DNA from: Clostridium lundense DSM 17049
GTDB taxonomy: Bacteria > Bacillota > Clostridia > Clostridiales > Clostridiaceae
Length of the DNA: 64,000 bases
NCBI RefSeq assembly: GCF_000619945.1
Contig: NZ_JHVC01000006.1
Span: 62,001 to 126,000, forward strand
Reading direction: 5' to 3'
Shown here piece by piece: positions 27,046-36,008 of the stretch. Each line of letters starts with the position of its first letter. Positions within the stretch are counted from its first letter, which is position 1. The position numbers were made by a program, and so were the translations under genes. The notes beneath the pieces were generated by a model. That model had not been told where the DNA came from and did no database searches. It saw only the letters and a program-made list of their open reading frames with translations.

Positions 27046-29211
27046 GTGGTGTTAAAAATAAATAAAAGTGATTTTTTATCTTATTTAAAATATAATTGCA
27101 ATATAAATTTAACAAAAGAACAAGAAGAAGTGGTTTTTAATATTTCTGGCCCTATGGCAGTAGTTGCAGTACCTGGTGCAGGTAAAACTGCTACTTTAAT
27201 TTCTAGAACTGCAAATCTTATATTAAACCACAATGTAAATCCTAAAAGAATACTTGGAGTTAGTTTTAGTAAAGCTTCTGCTATGGATATGAGAAATAGA
27301 TTTAAAAATTTCTTTGGAACTATAATAAAAGATACAGTTCCATTTTCCACTATACACAGTTTTGCTTATTATGTAATAAATAATTATTCTTTTAGACGAA
27401 ATGCAAAGTATACCATAATAGAATCCAAGAATTCTCCAGTAAATCGTGTAGTCTTGCTAAAAAACATATATACTAAATACAATAATGACTTTATAAATGA
27501 TGATAAATTAGAGGAACTATCCTCATTTATAGGATATTTAAAAAACATAATGGTGTCCTTTGAAAACACTGAAATATATAAGGAAGCTTTTCCAGTTCCT
27601 AATTTTATGAGTATATATAAAGAATATGAGTTGTATAAAAAAAAGAATAATTTGCTAGACTATGATGATATGTTAGTAAAATGCTATAAAATATTAAATG
27701 AAGATAGCGAAATATTAAATTTTTATAGAAATTTATATGATTATATTGAGGTAGATGAATGTCAAGATACCAGTAAAATTCAACAAGAAATAATAAAACT
27801 TATTGTAAAACCAAAGTTTAATTTATGTATTGTTGGAGATGATGATCAAAGCATATATTCTTGGCGAGGTGCCTTTTCTCAAGGACTTTTGAACTTTAAA
27901 AGGGAATATCATAAAGATGGAAAAATATTTTTTATGCAACAAAACTTTAGAAGTAGTAAACAAATAGTAAGTACTGCTAATGAATTTATTAAAATGAATA
28001 AAAAAAGATATAATAAAGAATTATTTACTGAAAATGAAAACGGCAATGAAATAAACTTTATTAATGTAGAAAACGAATATGCTCAAATAGATTTTTTAGT
28101 TAAAAAATTAAAGGAAGATGAAAATTTAAAAGAAACTGCAATACTCTTTAGAAATAATATTTCTTCTATTCCTTTAGTAGATAGATTGGTAAAAGAAAAT
28201 ATTCCTTTTTATATAAAGGATTCTGTTCCTTCCTTTTTTAATAGCTGGGTAATTAAAGATATTTTATCCTTTCTTCAGTTATCCTTTGACTTAACTGATA
28301 TAGATGCCTTTGAAAGAATATATTATAAAATGAAAAGTTATGTAAAAAAGGATGACCTAAATATACTTTATAATAGAAAAATTAAAGAAAGTATTTTTAA
28401 AACTCTTAGCAGTAATGAGAATTATTTTTCCTCTTCATATAGACTAAAATCCTTCGAAGAAAAATTTTTAAAACTTTCCTCTTTATCTGGAGATGAAGCC
28501 ATAAATTTTATAAGATATGAACTAAATTATGAAGAATATATGATGGATTACTGTGAAAAATTCAAATATAATATGGATAATATCCAAACTATACTAGGTA
28601 TTTTAACCATGGTTCTATCATCATATACAAGTCTACAAGATGTAGAAAACAAATTAAATATTTTAAAAGAAGAAATGGAAATGAGTAAGTCCAAAGGGAA
28701 ATTTAACGGAGTAACCCTTTCCACTATGCATAGTTCAAAAGGATTAGAATTTGATACTGTATATATTATAGACTTAATTGAAGATATTTTACCTTCTCCT
28801 GACAGTATAGAAAAATCTAATAAAGGAGATAAGACTTGTCTAGAGGAAGAAACTCGTTTGATGTATGTTGCTATAACTAGAGGAAGAAAAAATCTTTACT
28901 TAATAAATCCTCTTAAAAAAAATAATAAAAAATGTACTCCTTCTCAATTTGTACAAAAACTTTATAATATAGTTAATAAAGATAAACTTTCTAGTAACTT
29001 ATCCAATAATCTAATTAATGATAATAATAGTTTTCATAAGATTCCTTTAGAGGAAGGAACACTTATACAACATAAATCCTTTGGCATTGGTAAAATATTG
29101 ACTATAAATGAGGATATTCTTACTATAAGCTTTGGAAATGGACTTATAAAAAATCTTTCCTATACTTTATGCTGCAGTAAGAATTTAATTAATGCCTTTG
29201 GAGGAGAATAA
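27046..29211 (+). CDS. UvrD/PcrA-family DNA helicase
   Basis: About 720 residues, superfamily 1A 3'-5' helicase. Motifs in order: VPGAGKTATLI (Walker A, near residue 45), FSTIHSFAYY, VDECQDTSKIQQ (II), GDDDQSIYSWRGA (III), LSTMHSSKGLEFDTVYI (V) and EEETRLMYVAITRGRKNLYL (VI). A C-terminal beta domain (IQHKSFGIGKIL) resembles the PcrA Tudor-like RNA polymerase-binding region. Likely roles are repair, replication-fork clearing or R-loop removal. The start is unclear: GTG 27046 overlaps the only good ribosome site (AAGGTGG), and a rare ATA at 27058 would have ideal spacing. It is shorter than PcrA, so probably an accessory paralogue. Confidence 0.88.
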   Translation: MVLKINKSDFLSYLKYNCNINLTKEQEEVVFNISGPMAVVAVPGAGKTATLISRTANLILNHNVNPKRILGVSFSKASAMDMRNRFKNFFGTIIKDTVPFSTIHSFAYYVINNYSFRRNAKYTIIESKNSPVNRVVLLKNIYTKYNNDFINDDKLEELSSFIGYLKNIMVSFENTEIYKEAFPVPNFMSIYKEYELYKKKNNLLDYDDMLVKCYKILNEDSEILNFYRNLYDYIEVDECQDTSKIQQEIIKLIVKPKFNLCIVGDDDQSIYSWRGAFSQGLLNFKREYHKDGKIFFMQQNFRSSKQIVSTANEFIKMNKKRYNKELFTENENGNEINFINVENEYAQIDFLVKKLKEDENLKETAILFRNNISSIPLVDRLVKENIPFYIKDSVPSFFNSWVIKDILSFLQLSFDLTDIDAFERIYYKMKSYVKKDDLNILYNRKIKESIFKTLSSNENYFSSSYRLKSFEEKFLKLSSLSGDEAINFIRYELNYEEYMMDYCEKFKYNMDNIQTILGILTMVLSSYTSLQDVENKLNILKEEMEMSKSKGKFNGVTLSTMHSSKGLEFDTVYIIDLIEDILPSPDSIEKSNKGDKTCLEEETRLMYVAITRGRKNLYLINPLKKNNKKCTPSQFVQKLYNIVNKDKLSSNLSNNLINDNNSFHKIPLEEGTLIQHKSFGIGKILTINEDILTISFGNGLIKNLSYTLCCSKNLINAFGGE

Positions 29212-29256
29212 GCTATCACCTATATAAATATTTGAATTCATTAATAATTATAATAG

Positions 29257-29293
29257 AAAAGAGGAGGTTTAAAATATTTATCTCCTCTTTTTT
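29257..29293. terminator. Terminator between helicase gene and DUF1657/SpoVA cluster
   Basis: AAAAGAGGAG pairs with CTCCTCTTTT around a 15-nt loop and is followed by T residues on the plus strand. Located between convergent genes, it can work both ways. Confidence 0.8.
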
Positions 29294-29328
29294 ACTTACT
29301 ATTAGCATATAACTTAATAATTCTTAAT

Positions 29329-29535
29329 TTACTGCTGCTTATATTGAGGTTCTTGTTCCTCAATGTATTGTTTTCTTGCCTCTAAAACTTTTAATGCATC
29401 TTCAAAAGTTTGAGCTAATTGTTGAAAATCTTTTTTTGCTACTTGATCTTCTGTTTCTAATGCAAATGTTTTCATTGTAGCCGCTACTGATTGAACTCCA
29501 GCTATAGCTTGCTGCATTTGTGTTCCTACTGTCAT
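29329..29535 (-). CDS. DUF1657 protein, distal copy in SpoVA cluster
   Basis: 68 residues if started at the ATG at 29535, which has GGAGGTGA 7 nt upstream; GTG/ATG codons up to 29544 are also in frame. Small helical protein (TVGTQMQQAIAGVQSVAATM, ending EEQEPQYKQQ) of the DUF1657 family, which occurs with accessory spoVA genes. A second copy opens the cluster at 32314-32520, and a related segment ends the 2Duf protein. Presumably made in the forespore; molecular role unknown. Confidence 0.88.
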   Translation of the reverse strand: MTVGTQMQQAIAGVQSVAATMKTFALETEDQVAKKDFQQLAQTFEDALKVLEARKQYIEEQEPQYKQQ

Positions 29536-29569
29536 CACCATCACCTCCCTTCACGGGCTTTATTTGCAA

Positions 29570-29923
29570 TTAACCTTTAGGCTTAAAAATTAATGAAGCT
29601 ATAAATGCAAATATTATAGCTGCTGAGATACCAGCACTTGTAATCTCAAATATACCAGTAAGCACTCCTATAATACCAGATTCCTCAGCTTCCATTAATG
29701 CACCTTTTACTAATGAATTACCAAAGCTACATATTGGCACAGAAGCACCTGCACCTGCAAATTTTACCAATGGGTCATATAATCCAAAACCACCTAATAT
29801 GGCCCCTACTACGACTAGAGTACTCATTGTATGAGCAGGTGTAAGTTTAAAAACATCCATCATTATCTGACCAATCACGCATATAATTCCACCAACAATA
29901 AATGCTTTTATAAAAATTCCCAA
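29570..29923 (-). CDS. spoVAE: Stage V sporulation protein AE (SpoVAEb type)
   Basis: 117 residues, almost wholly hydrophobic with three to four membrane helices; GGIICVIGQIMMD and VGAILGGFGLYDPLVKFAGAGASVPICSFGNSL are signature stretches. SpoVAC, AD and AE form the inner-membrane channel that moves calcium dipicolinate during spore formation and germination. It lies 19 bp after spoVAD. Confidence 0.93.
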   Translation of the reverse strand: MGIFIKAFIVGGIICVIGQIMMDVFKLTPAHTMSTLVVVGAILGGFGLYDPLVKFAGAGASVPICSFGNSLVKGALMEAEESGIIGVLTGIFEITSAGISAAIIFAFIASLIFKPKG

Positions 29924-29942
29924 TTTTTATCCACACCTCTCT

Positions 29943-30944
29943 TTAAATTTCTATAGATACTGCATGGGCAATACAGGGTATGCTTTCTTTTTGTTGATAG
30001 GATAATGGAGATAATAATGATCCTGTTGCGACAACCAATATTCTTTTCAATTCACCTTTTTTCATACGATTAAGTAAATGACCATATGTAACTACAGCAG
30101 AACATCCACAACCACTAGCCCCAGACATTACAGGCTGATCATCCTTATAAATTAACAACCCACAATCAGTAAATATCTCTCTTGGAATTTTTAAGCCATG
30201 TTTATCTAATAAATCTCCAGCAATCCTATGCCCAACTCTTCCTAAATCTCCTGTAGCAATTAAATCATAATAAGACGGTTCTATATTTAAATCTCTAAAG
30301 TGCGCCTCTATTGTATCTACTGCCGCTGGTGCCATAGCAGTTCCCATATTAAACGGATCTGTAATTCCCATATCTACTACTTTACCAATAGTAGCACAAG
30401 TTACTCTTGGCCCTTCACCTTCATCTGCTAATAAACCTGCTCCTGCTCCAGTTACTGTCCATTGAGCCGTTGGAGGTTTTTGCCCTCCGTATTCTGTAGG
30501 ATATCTAAATTGTTTTTCTGTTGCCATATTGTGACTGGATACACCTGATATTACATATCGTGCTAATTTACTATTAATTAATAAAGAGGCCAATGCAAGG
30601 GCTTCCATGGAACTGGAACAAGCACCAAAAATGCCTAAGTAAGGAATCCCCAATGTACGAGCTGCAAAACTACTAGGAGTAATTTGATTAACTAAATCTC
30701 CACTTAAAAAAAATTGAATATCTTCTTTTTTAATTTTTCCTTTATTAATTGCTGTTTCACAAGCTTCTTCTAACATTTTTTTTTCGGCCTTTTCAAAACT
30801 TTCCTGTCCTAACCATACATCTTCATGAAGAATATCAAAATCATTTGCTAATGCTCCTTTAGCTTCAAATGGACCTCCAACTGCCGCTGATGATATTATT
30901 ACTGGTTTAGATTCGAAAACCCATGTTTGATGCCCTTTAAGCAT
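29943..30944 (-). CDS. spoVAD: Stage V sporulation protein AD
   Basis: 333 residues with a thiolase-like fold; SpoVAD proteins bind dipicolinic acid on the cytoplasmic face of the spore inner membrane. Family marks: GHQTWVFESKPVIISSAAVG at the start, FGACSSSMEALALASLLI near residue 105 and SGCGCSAVVTYGHLLNRM in the C-terminal third. The ATG directly abuts the spoVAC stop codon, so translation is coupled. Confidence 0.95.
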   Translation of the reverse strand: MLKGHQTWVFESKPVIISSAAVGGPFEAKGALANDFDILHEDVWLGQESFEKAEKKMLEEACETAINKGKIKKEDIQFFLSGDLVNQITPSSFAARTLGIPYLGIFGACSSSMEALALASLLINSKLARYVISGVSSHNMATEKQFRYPTEYGGQKPPTAQWTVTGAGAGLLADEGEGPRVTCATIGKVVDMGITDPFNMGTAMAPAAVDTIEAHFRDLNIEPSYYDLIATGDLGRVGHRIAGDLLDKHGLKIPREIFTDCGLLIYKDDQPVMSGASGCGCSAVVTYGHLLNRMKKGELKRILVVATGSLLSPLSYQQKESIPCIAHAVSIEI

Positions 30945-31424
30945 TTACATCCCACCTAACCATTTAATAGTTATTTTTATTATTGCCACAATAAAAGCTG
31001 AAAAGACTCCAAAAACAATTACTGATCCTGAGATTTTAAACATATTTCCTCCAACACCTAAAACATAGCCCTCCGTTCTATGTTCAATAGCAGCTGATGC
31101 CATAGTATTTGCGAAACCGGTAACTGGCACAGCAGTACCTGCTCCAGCCCATTGTGCAATATGATCGTAAACTCCAAAACCAGTAAGCAAAATAGAGGTT
31201 ATTATTAAAATAGCTGATGCTGGATTTCCTGCAGTTTCTTTTGTAAAGTTAAAATATTTTATAAAAAACCACTGCAGTACCTGACCTATGGTACATATAA
31301 ATCCTCCAACAAAAAATGCTCTTACACAGTTTTTTACAACTGGGCGTTTAGGTTCCCTTTCTTTAGCAAAATCCTGATACTCTTGCTGAACAGGAGTTAA
31401 TTTTTTCTTTTTTTTATTAGACAT
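30945..31424 (-). CDS. spoVAC: Stage V sporulation protein AC
   Basis: About 159 residues. A very basic start (SNKKKKKLTPVQQEYQDF) is followed by four membrane helices with GGFICTIGQVLQWFF and YDHIAQWAGAGTAVPVTGFANT. SpoVAC is the mechanosensitive-channel-like subunit for dipicolinate movement. A GTG/ATG region up to 31436 is in frame, but AGGTGG points to the ATG at 31424. Only 15 bp separate it from the 2Duf gene. Confidence 0.94.
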   Translation of the reverse strand: MSNKKKKKLTPVQQEYQDFAKEREPKRPVVKNCVRAFFVGGFICTIGQVLQWFFIKYFNFTKETAGNPASAILIITSILLTGFGVYDHIAQWAGAGTAVPVTGFANTMASAAIEHRTEGYVLGVGGNMFKISGSVIVFGVFSAFIVAIIKITIKWLGGM

Positions 31425-31439
31425 AATCTCATCCACCTT

Positions 31440-32300
31440 TTAATGTAATAAATATGGTTCTAAATCATCCATTACTTTTTTTAATTTATTAGCATTGTTT
31501 AAATACATTTTTCTAGTTTCTAAGTCACCAGTTTCTAATGAAAAAGATAAAATATCTGCCTGAGCCTTTGAAATGTTTGCATAAAGCATTTCTTTAACCT
31601 TAGGCTGCGTAACTTGTATTGCATCATCAAAAATATCTATAAACAAATCTCCTGAAGAATCTACTTGAGCAATAAATACATTATCTAGAGACACTCCTGC
31701 ATTTGATAATTCAGCCTTTAACCACTGCCTACTAAGCCCTCTATTTAACAGAGATTCATCAAGAATGTTTCCATCTAATATTACAGTTTCAGGCTGTGAA
31801 CATGGTGCAACTTGTTTTCCCAAATCCTTTGGAGTAATAGGTTTCTTATCTGACTTTAATAAGACATTTATATCTCCCGTCGTCTCCATCACTGCAAATT
31901 CAACATCTGCTAAATTAAAGGCATTTTTGGCTCGCAATTCTCTTAATAATTCTTCACCAGTATACCTAGCTTCCATTAAATTTTCTTCCATGACTTTTCC
32001 ATCTTTTATTAGTACAGTTTCTCTTCCATTTACAAAATCATGAACCCATTTACTTTTCACTGATAAATAATCCAATACTAAAGAAAATAATACCCAAACC
32101 CCTAATGCAACAAACGCAAAAGCAAAGTTTGTTATTAACCTCAAAGAAATTAATGAAACCATAATACCAATTACAATGTAACTTACAAATTTAAAAGGAG
32201 TTACTTTTGATATATTCCCCCGTCCAATAATCCTCATTATTCCTAAAGTTAAAAAAAACAAAATTACGTTTCTTAATAATACTATAATCCAATTTTGCAT
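31440..32300 (-). CDS. 2Duf protein: DUF421 membrane protein with C-terminal DUF1657-like segment
   Basis: 286 residues. Three membrane helices (about 1-75) and a cytosolic YetF/DUF421 domain (ESLLNRGLSRQWLKAELSNA region) are followed by a C-terminal segment (about 240-283, ADILSFSLETGDLETRKMYL) that resembles the two separate DUF1657 proteins of this cluster. DUF421 plus DUF1657 is the make-up of 2Duf, the protein reported to stabilise the spore inner membrane and raise wet-heat resistance in Bacillus strains carrying the mobile spoVA operon. That function here is inferred from architecture and gene order. Confidence 0.87.
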   Translation of the reverse strand: MQNWIIVLLRNVILFFLTLGIMRIIGRGNISKVTPFKFVSYIVIGIMVSLISLRLITNFAFAFVALGVWVLFSLVLDYLSVKSKWVHDFVNGRETVLIKDGKVMEENLMEARYTGEELLRELRAKNAFNLADVEFAVMETTGDINVLLKSDKKPITPKDLGKQVAPCSQPETVILDGNILDESLLNRGLSRQWLKAELSNAGVSLDNVFIAQVDSSGDLFIDIFDDAIQVTQPKVKEMLYANISKAQADILSFSLETGDLETRKMYLNNANKLKKVMDDLEPYLLH

Positions 32301-32313
32301 AATCCTTCACCCT

Positions 32314-32520
32314 TTAATCTTCTTTATATTGAGGTTCTTCAAACTCTAATGTTTTTATTCTATCTTCTATATCTTTAATAACTGACTCTGTAGTATTAAG
32401 CGCTTCCTTATAGGCATTTACTTCTTCTTTATTTTTACTTTGTAATGAATAAATTCTTAAAGTGCTTTCAACTCCCTTTAAGTTAGCTAATGTTTGTTTT
32501 ACTTTTGACTCTACTGTCAC
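32314..32520 (-). CDS. DUF1657 protein, first gene of SpoVA cluster
   Basis: 68 residues, helical, starting at GTG (32520) behind GGGAGATGA; ends FEEPQYKED, close to the EQEPQYKQQ end of the distal copy. It leads a six-gene unit with gaps of about 0-35 bp. I could not find a convincing sigma-G -35/-10 pair upstream by eye, although forespore expression is expected. Confidence 0.87.
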   Translation of the reverse strand: MTVESKVKQTLANLKGVESTLRIYSLQSKNKEEVNAYKEALNTTESVIKDIEDRIKTLEFEEPQYKED

Positions 32521-32751
32521 TTACATCATCTCCCTTAATCCTTATACATAACTGAAGTTATTATTAGCAAAATTCTGAAAAATATTATTAAAATATTATT
32601 TATATGTTATAATTGCCATAACAAATTTTTTACTTAAGAAAACTTTGATGTTAGTAAAATTTAGCTATTCATTAAAAGTTATCTAAATAAAAAGAAATGA
32701 GGTGAACTTAAGAAGAGGACTAATCATATATTCCTCATTCTAAAATTACTT

Positions 32752-33462
32752 ATGAAAAAAGTACTAGCATATTTAATAAAATTTATTTTAGCAATTGCTG
32801 GAGTCTTAGGTTCCATTTTCGGATTTTTATGGTTACAATCAAGCTTGTCCAATAATAAAGATTATATTATTTTTGTATCACCAAATATAAATTTAGTAAT
32901 TTCAATATTTATATGTTTTTCAATAGTAATGCTTCTTAGAAGAATAATATTAAAACGAAAACTATTGGATGATGAATTTGATAGTAGAAATGATGAAATA
33001 TCAGATAATGATTATATTATGGAATTTCTCAATTTTATAGAACCTAAAAAACACATTGTCTATCCCATATTAATTATATTTTACTGTATACTTACTTCTT
33101 ATGCCTTGACAAATTACTCTGTAATCTATGAAAATTCCATTAAAAAATATTCAATAATTTATCCTAATGGTAAAGATTATACCTGGAATGATGTAAAAGA
33201 CGTTAAAGTTGGTATTACCAAAAGCCGTAAGAGGCAGTATGATTTTTATTACACAATTGAACTTAAAGATAATTCTAGTATAAACTTAAATTCTAGCAAT
33301 GAAACAAGGGGTAAGGAAATTCATGATATTCTTTTAGAAGTTGATAATAAAATAAAGAAAAAACATATACCTAAAATTATAGATAAAACTAATTTGAATA
33401 ATTACGGAACTGGATTAGATGAGATTTATATTGAAAAAATAAGAAAACTATTTGTTGAGTAA
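32752..33462 (+). CDS. Membrane protein with PH-like domain, unknown function
   Basis: 236 residues with three hydrophobic helices (about 5-28, 40-60, 97-120) and a soluble C-terminal part in which YPNGKDYTWNDVKDVKVGI and YYTIELKDNSSINLN look like the strands of a bacterial PH-type domain. No convincing ribosome site precedes the ATG; GAGGTGAAC lies about 50 nt upstream, so the true start or a leader peptide is uncertain. A terminator follows directly. Confidence 0.68.
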   Translation: MKKVLAYLIKFILAIAGVLGSIFGFLWLQSSLSNNKDYIIFVSPNINLVISIFICFSIVMLLRRIILKRKLLDDEFDSRNDEISDNDYIMEFLNFIEPKKHIVYPILIIFYCILTSYALTNYSVIYENSIKKYSIIYPNGKDYTWNDVKDVKVGITKSRKRQYDFYYTIELKDNSSINLNSSNETRGKEIHDILLEVDNKIKKKHIPKIIDKTNLNNYGTGLDEIYIEKIRKLFVE

Positions 33463-33469
33463 AACTTGT

Positions 33470-33492
33470 AAAAAAGTGCATCACACTTTTTT
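33470..33492 (+). terminator. Terminator
   Basis: AAAAAAGTG pairs with CACTTTTTT around a 5-nt loop, 7 bp after the stop codon of the gene ending at 33462. The remaining 170 bp to the next gene shows no supported feature. Confidence 0.8.
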
Positions 33493-33664
33493 AGAGTACA
33501 GATAACAAAATGCAAAACACAAATTATGAGAAATAATATTAGTCTTAAACATATATCCATAACTTCTTTTATTTCAAAATTCTCTAATTGTTTAATCATA
33601 CTTTACTTTTAGTGAGAATATGTATAAGCAATACACACTCCCTAATATTCACTTCTTCTCTCTT

Positions 33665-34579
33665 TTATTCTTTTACTGCTAATGCAAAATTTATATTTTC
33701 AAAAGCGGTATAATCATCATCTCTTCCTTTAAAATAGTTTTGTCCAATTTCTGAAGGAGTCAAATGTTCATAGAGTTGAAAACCCGTTTTTTCCAAATCA
33801 GAAACTAATTTCCTATATGAATAACAACTTTTCATAGGCTCTCCACTTTGACTAGCTGCATGTATCATATTTTGTACACGCCTTGTTGTTTTTTCAATAT
33901 CATATATGTTATGATCTGCGTAATCAAAAACAACAGAGCTGCCTTTTGGTGAAACATTTGATATATCTTTTAATGTATTTACTATTTCATCTCTGCTTAA
34001 ATAATAAGTTACACCAAGCCAACTATAGAAACTTAATTTATCTTTATCAAAAGTTGATTTTTCCATTTGTTTTATAAAGTTACCTTTTGAAAAATCAGCA
34101 GGTATAAAATGTAAGTTTTTAGGCATTTCCCATCCGGCCATTTTAATTCGTTTTAATTTTAATTCTTGGGTAGCAGGATGATCTAATTCAAACACATCAA
34201 TATGATCTAATAACTCCTTGTTTCGAAATGCAAAAGTATCAAACCCTGCCCCTAAAATAACATATTGTTTTACACCAAATCTTACAGCAAGTTTTAACAT
34301 ATCTTCTGTATACCTACTACGTGATAAAGATATTGGTGCTATTTGATTTTGGATAACTATCTTTAAAGCTGATTCTTTATCCTTACAAACTTTCGCTTTA
34401 TCCGGAACAAAAAAACCTATGCCTCCTGCTAAATTATTACTAATATTCTCATATTCTTCTTCTGTAATCAGTTGTTGTACAAGAAAATCATCAAAAACCT
34501 TAGGTGACTCATTTTGGGAATGATACGCCCTCCCAAAAGCGGTTATTAAAGCCGTAATACTTGCCTTGTTATCCTCCAT
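33665..34579 (-). CDS. Class I SAM-dependent methyltransferase, LCMT/PPM-like
   Basis: About 304 residues. The family (leucine carboxyl methyltransferase-like, TIGR00027 type) is shown by SRSRYTEDMLKLAVRFGVKQ followed by the SAM loop YVILGAGFDTFAFR, then VFELDHPATQELK and FIPADFSK. Members methylate small acids or unknown metabolites. An upstream in-frame start at 34606 lacks a ribosome site, whereas AGGAGGGA precedes the ATG at 34579. A TTGACA-17-TAAAAT promoter lies at 34662-34690. Confidence 0.87.
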   Translation of the reverse strand: MEDNKASITALITAFGRAYHSQNESPKVFDDFLVQQLITEEEYENISNNLAGGIGFFVPDKAKVCKDKESALKIVIQNQIAPISLSRSRYTEDMLKLAVRFGVKQYVILGAGFDTFAFRNKELLDHIDVFELDHPATQELKLKRIKMAGWEMPKNLHFIPADFSKGNFIKQMEKSTFDKDKLSFYSWLGVTYYLSRDEIVNTLKDISNVSPKGSSVVFDYADHNIYDIEKTTRRVQNMIHAASQSGEPMKSCYSYRKLVSDLEKTGFQLYEHLTPSEIGQNYFKGRDDDYTAFENINFALAVKE

Positions 34580-34612
34580 TATATTCCCTCCTAAAATTAT
34601 TTTCAAAAGCTA

Positions 34613-34641
34613 TTGACATTTTCATTTAATTATGATATAAT
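34613..34641 (+). promoter_or_regulatory. Orphan consensus promoter facing right
   Basis: TTGACA and TATAAT with exactly 17 bp between them on the plus strand, but no plus-strand gene follows. A terminator hairpin with a T run is at 34718-34757, so a transcript of roughly 110 nt is predicted. Confidence 0.55.
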
Positions 34642-34661
34642 GTAATTTATTATCTTTGTAT

Positions 34662-34690
34662 ATTTTATGATTTATTTCTATCTTTGTCAA
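34662..34690 (-). promoter_or_regulatory. Promoter of the methyltransferase gene
   Basis: On the minus strand, TTGACA and TAAAAT are separated by 17 bp, about 80 bp before the methyltransferase ATG. It overlaps the region transcribed from the opposing orphan promoter. Confidence 0.7.
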
Positions 34691-34717
34691 TATGAAATAA
34701 AAAATTTACTATTATAA

Positions 34718-34757
34718 AAAAGCTTTGAACAGTCTTATAAAACTATTCAAAGCTTTT
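34718..34757. terminator. Bidirectional terminator
   Basis: AAAAGCTTTGAACAGT pairs with ACTATTCAAAGCTTTT (one mismatch) around an 8-nt loop, with T-rich flanks on both strands. It ends the LUD gene on the minus strand and could end the orphan plus-strand transcript. Confidence 0.85.
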
Positions 34758-34817
34758 ATTTTTATATTCTAATTTTTTAGTACATAAATATAAACAGATT
34801 TCTTCATAATGAATTTA

Positions 34818-35459
34818 TCAATATCCTAATTGTTTTCCGACAATAATTACTTTTATTCTTCCCTTAATAAACTGCCCTGTAATAACTACAAAGTCATTAC
34901 AAATTCTATTTGGACTTTTACAATCTATACAATATCCTAAATTAGTACAAGGAGTATTTTTTCCTAATCTTTTTGCATCAATTGGTGCAGCATAATTTCT
35001 TACTCTATTTTCTGCTTCTTTCACATCCTTAACAATTTTATTGATTCCACATACTAAAATAACCTGCTCGGGTCCATATATCATAGGGGCAACTCTACTT
35101 CCATTACCATCAATATTATAAAGTTCACCATTTTCCGTTAAGGCATTAGTACTACACATAAAAGTGTCCGCAGAAAAGTTTTTAATATAAATTTGCTTTT
35201 TTTCTTCACTTGTAATTCCATCTTTATACTTGTCCAAAAAAGTATACTTGCCTTTACGAAGAAAATCTATTACACCTGTTTGAAATAGTGTCATAGAGTC
35301 CCCTACACCAACCACAGAGTTTTCAGCAATGAGCTCTTTTAAAAGTTCTATCAATTCAACATCATCTTTAACAAAGAAACCTTCCATATTACGTTTTCTT
35401 AAATTATCTATAGTCCTATCAACTTGATTTCTTATATACCATAAAACATTACTATCCAT
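34818..35459 (-). CDS. LUD-domain protein (LutC/YkgG-like)
   Basis: 213 residues of the LUD (formerly DUF162) family. VVGVGDSMTLFQTGVIDFLR near residue 50, STNALTENGELYNIDGNGSRV and YGPEQVILVCGINKIV are typical. Unlike LutC from the lactate oxidation operon it is encoded alone and carries a cysteine-rich segment (CTNLGYCIDCKSPNRIC) seen in stand-alone clostridial members. Function undetermined. It is probably co-transcribed after the DUF1232 gene, 23 bp upstream. Confidence 0.87.
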   Translation of the reverse strand: MDSNVLWYIRNQVDRTIDNLRKRNMEGFFVKDDVELIELLKELIAENSVVGVGDSMTLFQTGVIDFLRKGKYTFLDKYKDGITSEEKKQIYIKNFSADTFMCSTNALTENGELYNIDGNGSRVAPMIYGPEQVILVCGINKIVKDVKEAENRVRNYAAPIDAKRLGKNTPCTNLGYCIDCKSPNRICNDFVVITGQFIKGRIKVIIVGKQLGY

Positions 35460-35482
35460 AAAAATTATCTATCCTTTCCATG

Positions 35483-35878
35483 TTATTTAATTATCTTTAC
35501 CGTGATATAACCAATTATTATAATCCAAATACATATTATAATACCTGCCACAACCCAGTTTTTAGGCTTGCCTTTCTTAAAAATATCTTCTGATTGTTGT
35601 CTGCATTCATCCATAATATCTCTTGGTATTAGTTTTACCGCAAAAGCAATACCAAGTGGTATTAAAACTAGATCATCAAGATATCCTAGAACCGGTATAA
35701 AATCAGGTATTAAATCAATAGGACTTAAAGCATAACCTACTACTATTATTAAAACTAATTTTGTATAAAAAGGTATATCTGGTCGTTTATATGCCAAATA
35801 TAATGCTCCAATCTCCTTTTTTATTTCTTTAGCTTTTTGTTTAATATATGAAAACCAAACTTTAAATTTATTATCCAT
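35483..35878 (-). CDS. DUF1232 (YkvA-like) membrane protein
   Basis: 131 residues. The DUF1232 core YALSPIDLIPDFIPVLGYLDDL sits near residue 48, and a C-terminal membrane helix (WVVAGIIICIWIIIIGYITV) spans about 108-128. Family members are common and uncharacterised. Start ATG at 35878 follows GAGGTGA. Confidence 0.9.
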   Translation of the reverse strand: MDNKFKVWFSYIKQKAKEIKKEIGALYLAYKRPDIPFYTKLVLIIVVGYALSPIDLIPDFIPVLGYLDDLVLIPLGIAFAVKLIPRDIMDECRQQSEDIFKKGKPKNWVVAGIIICIWIIIIGYITVKIIK

Positions 35879-36008
35879 AAATCACCTCAAAATTAACTTC
35901 CTAATTAGTTTTTAACAATTTTTATTCTAATATGTATTATAATATATCCTATAATACTTTAGAAAGTCTTATCTAACATGAAATCTTTATGTAAAGGAGA
36001 AATACAAA

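Noticed and set aside
32521..32700. Sigma-G promoter for the SpoVA cluster
   Set aside because: Expected from function, but no pair of -35 and -10 elements with correct spacing was convincing by eye.
33436..33599. Minus-strand frame of about 55 residues with a hydrophobic helix (MIKQLENFEIKEVMDICLRL...)
   Set aside because: No ribosome site, it runs through the terminator at 33470-33492 and overlaps the end of the opposite gene.
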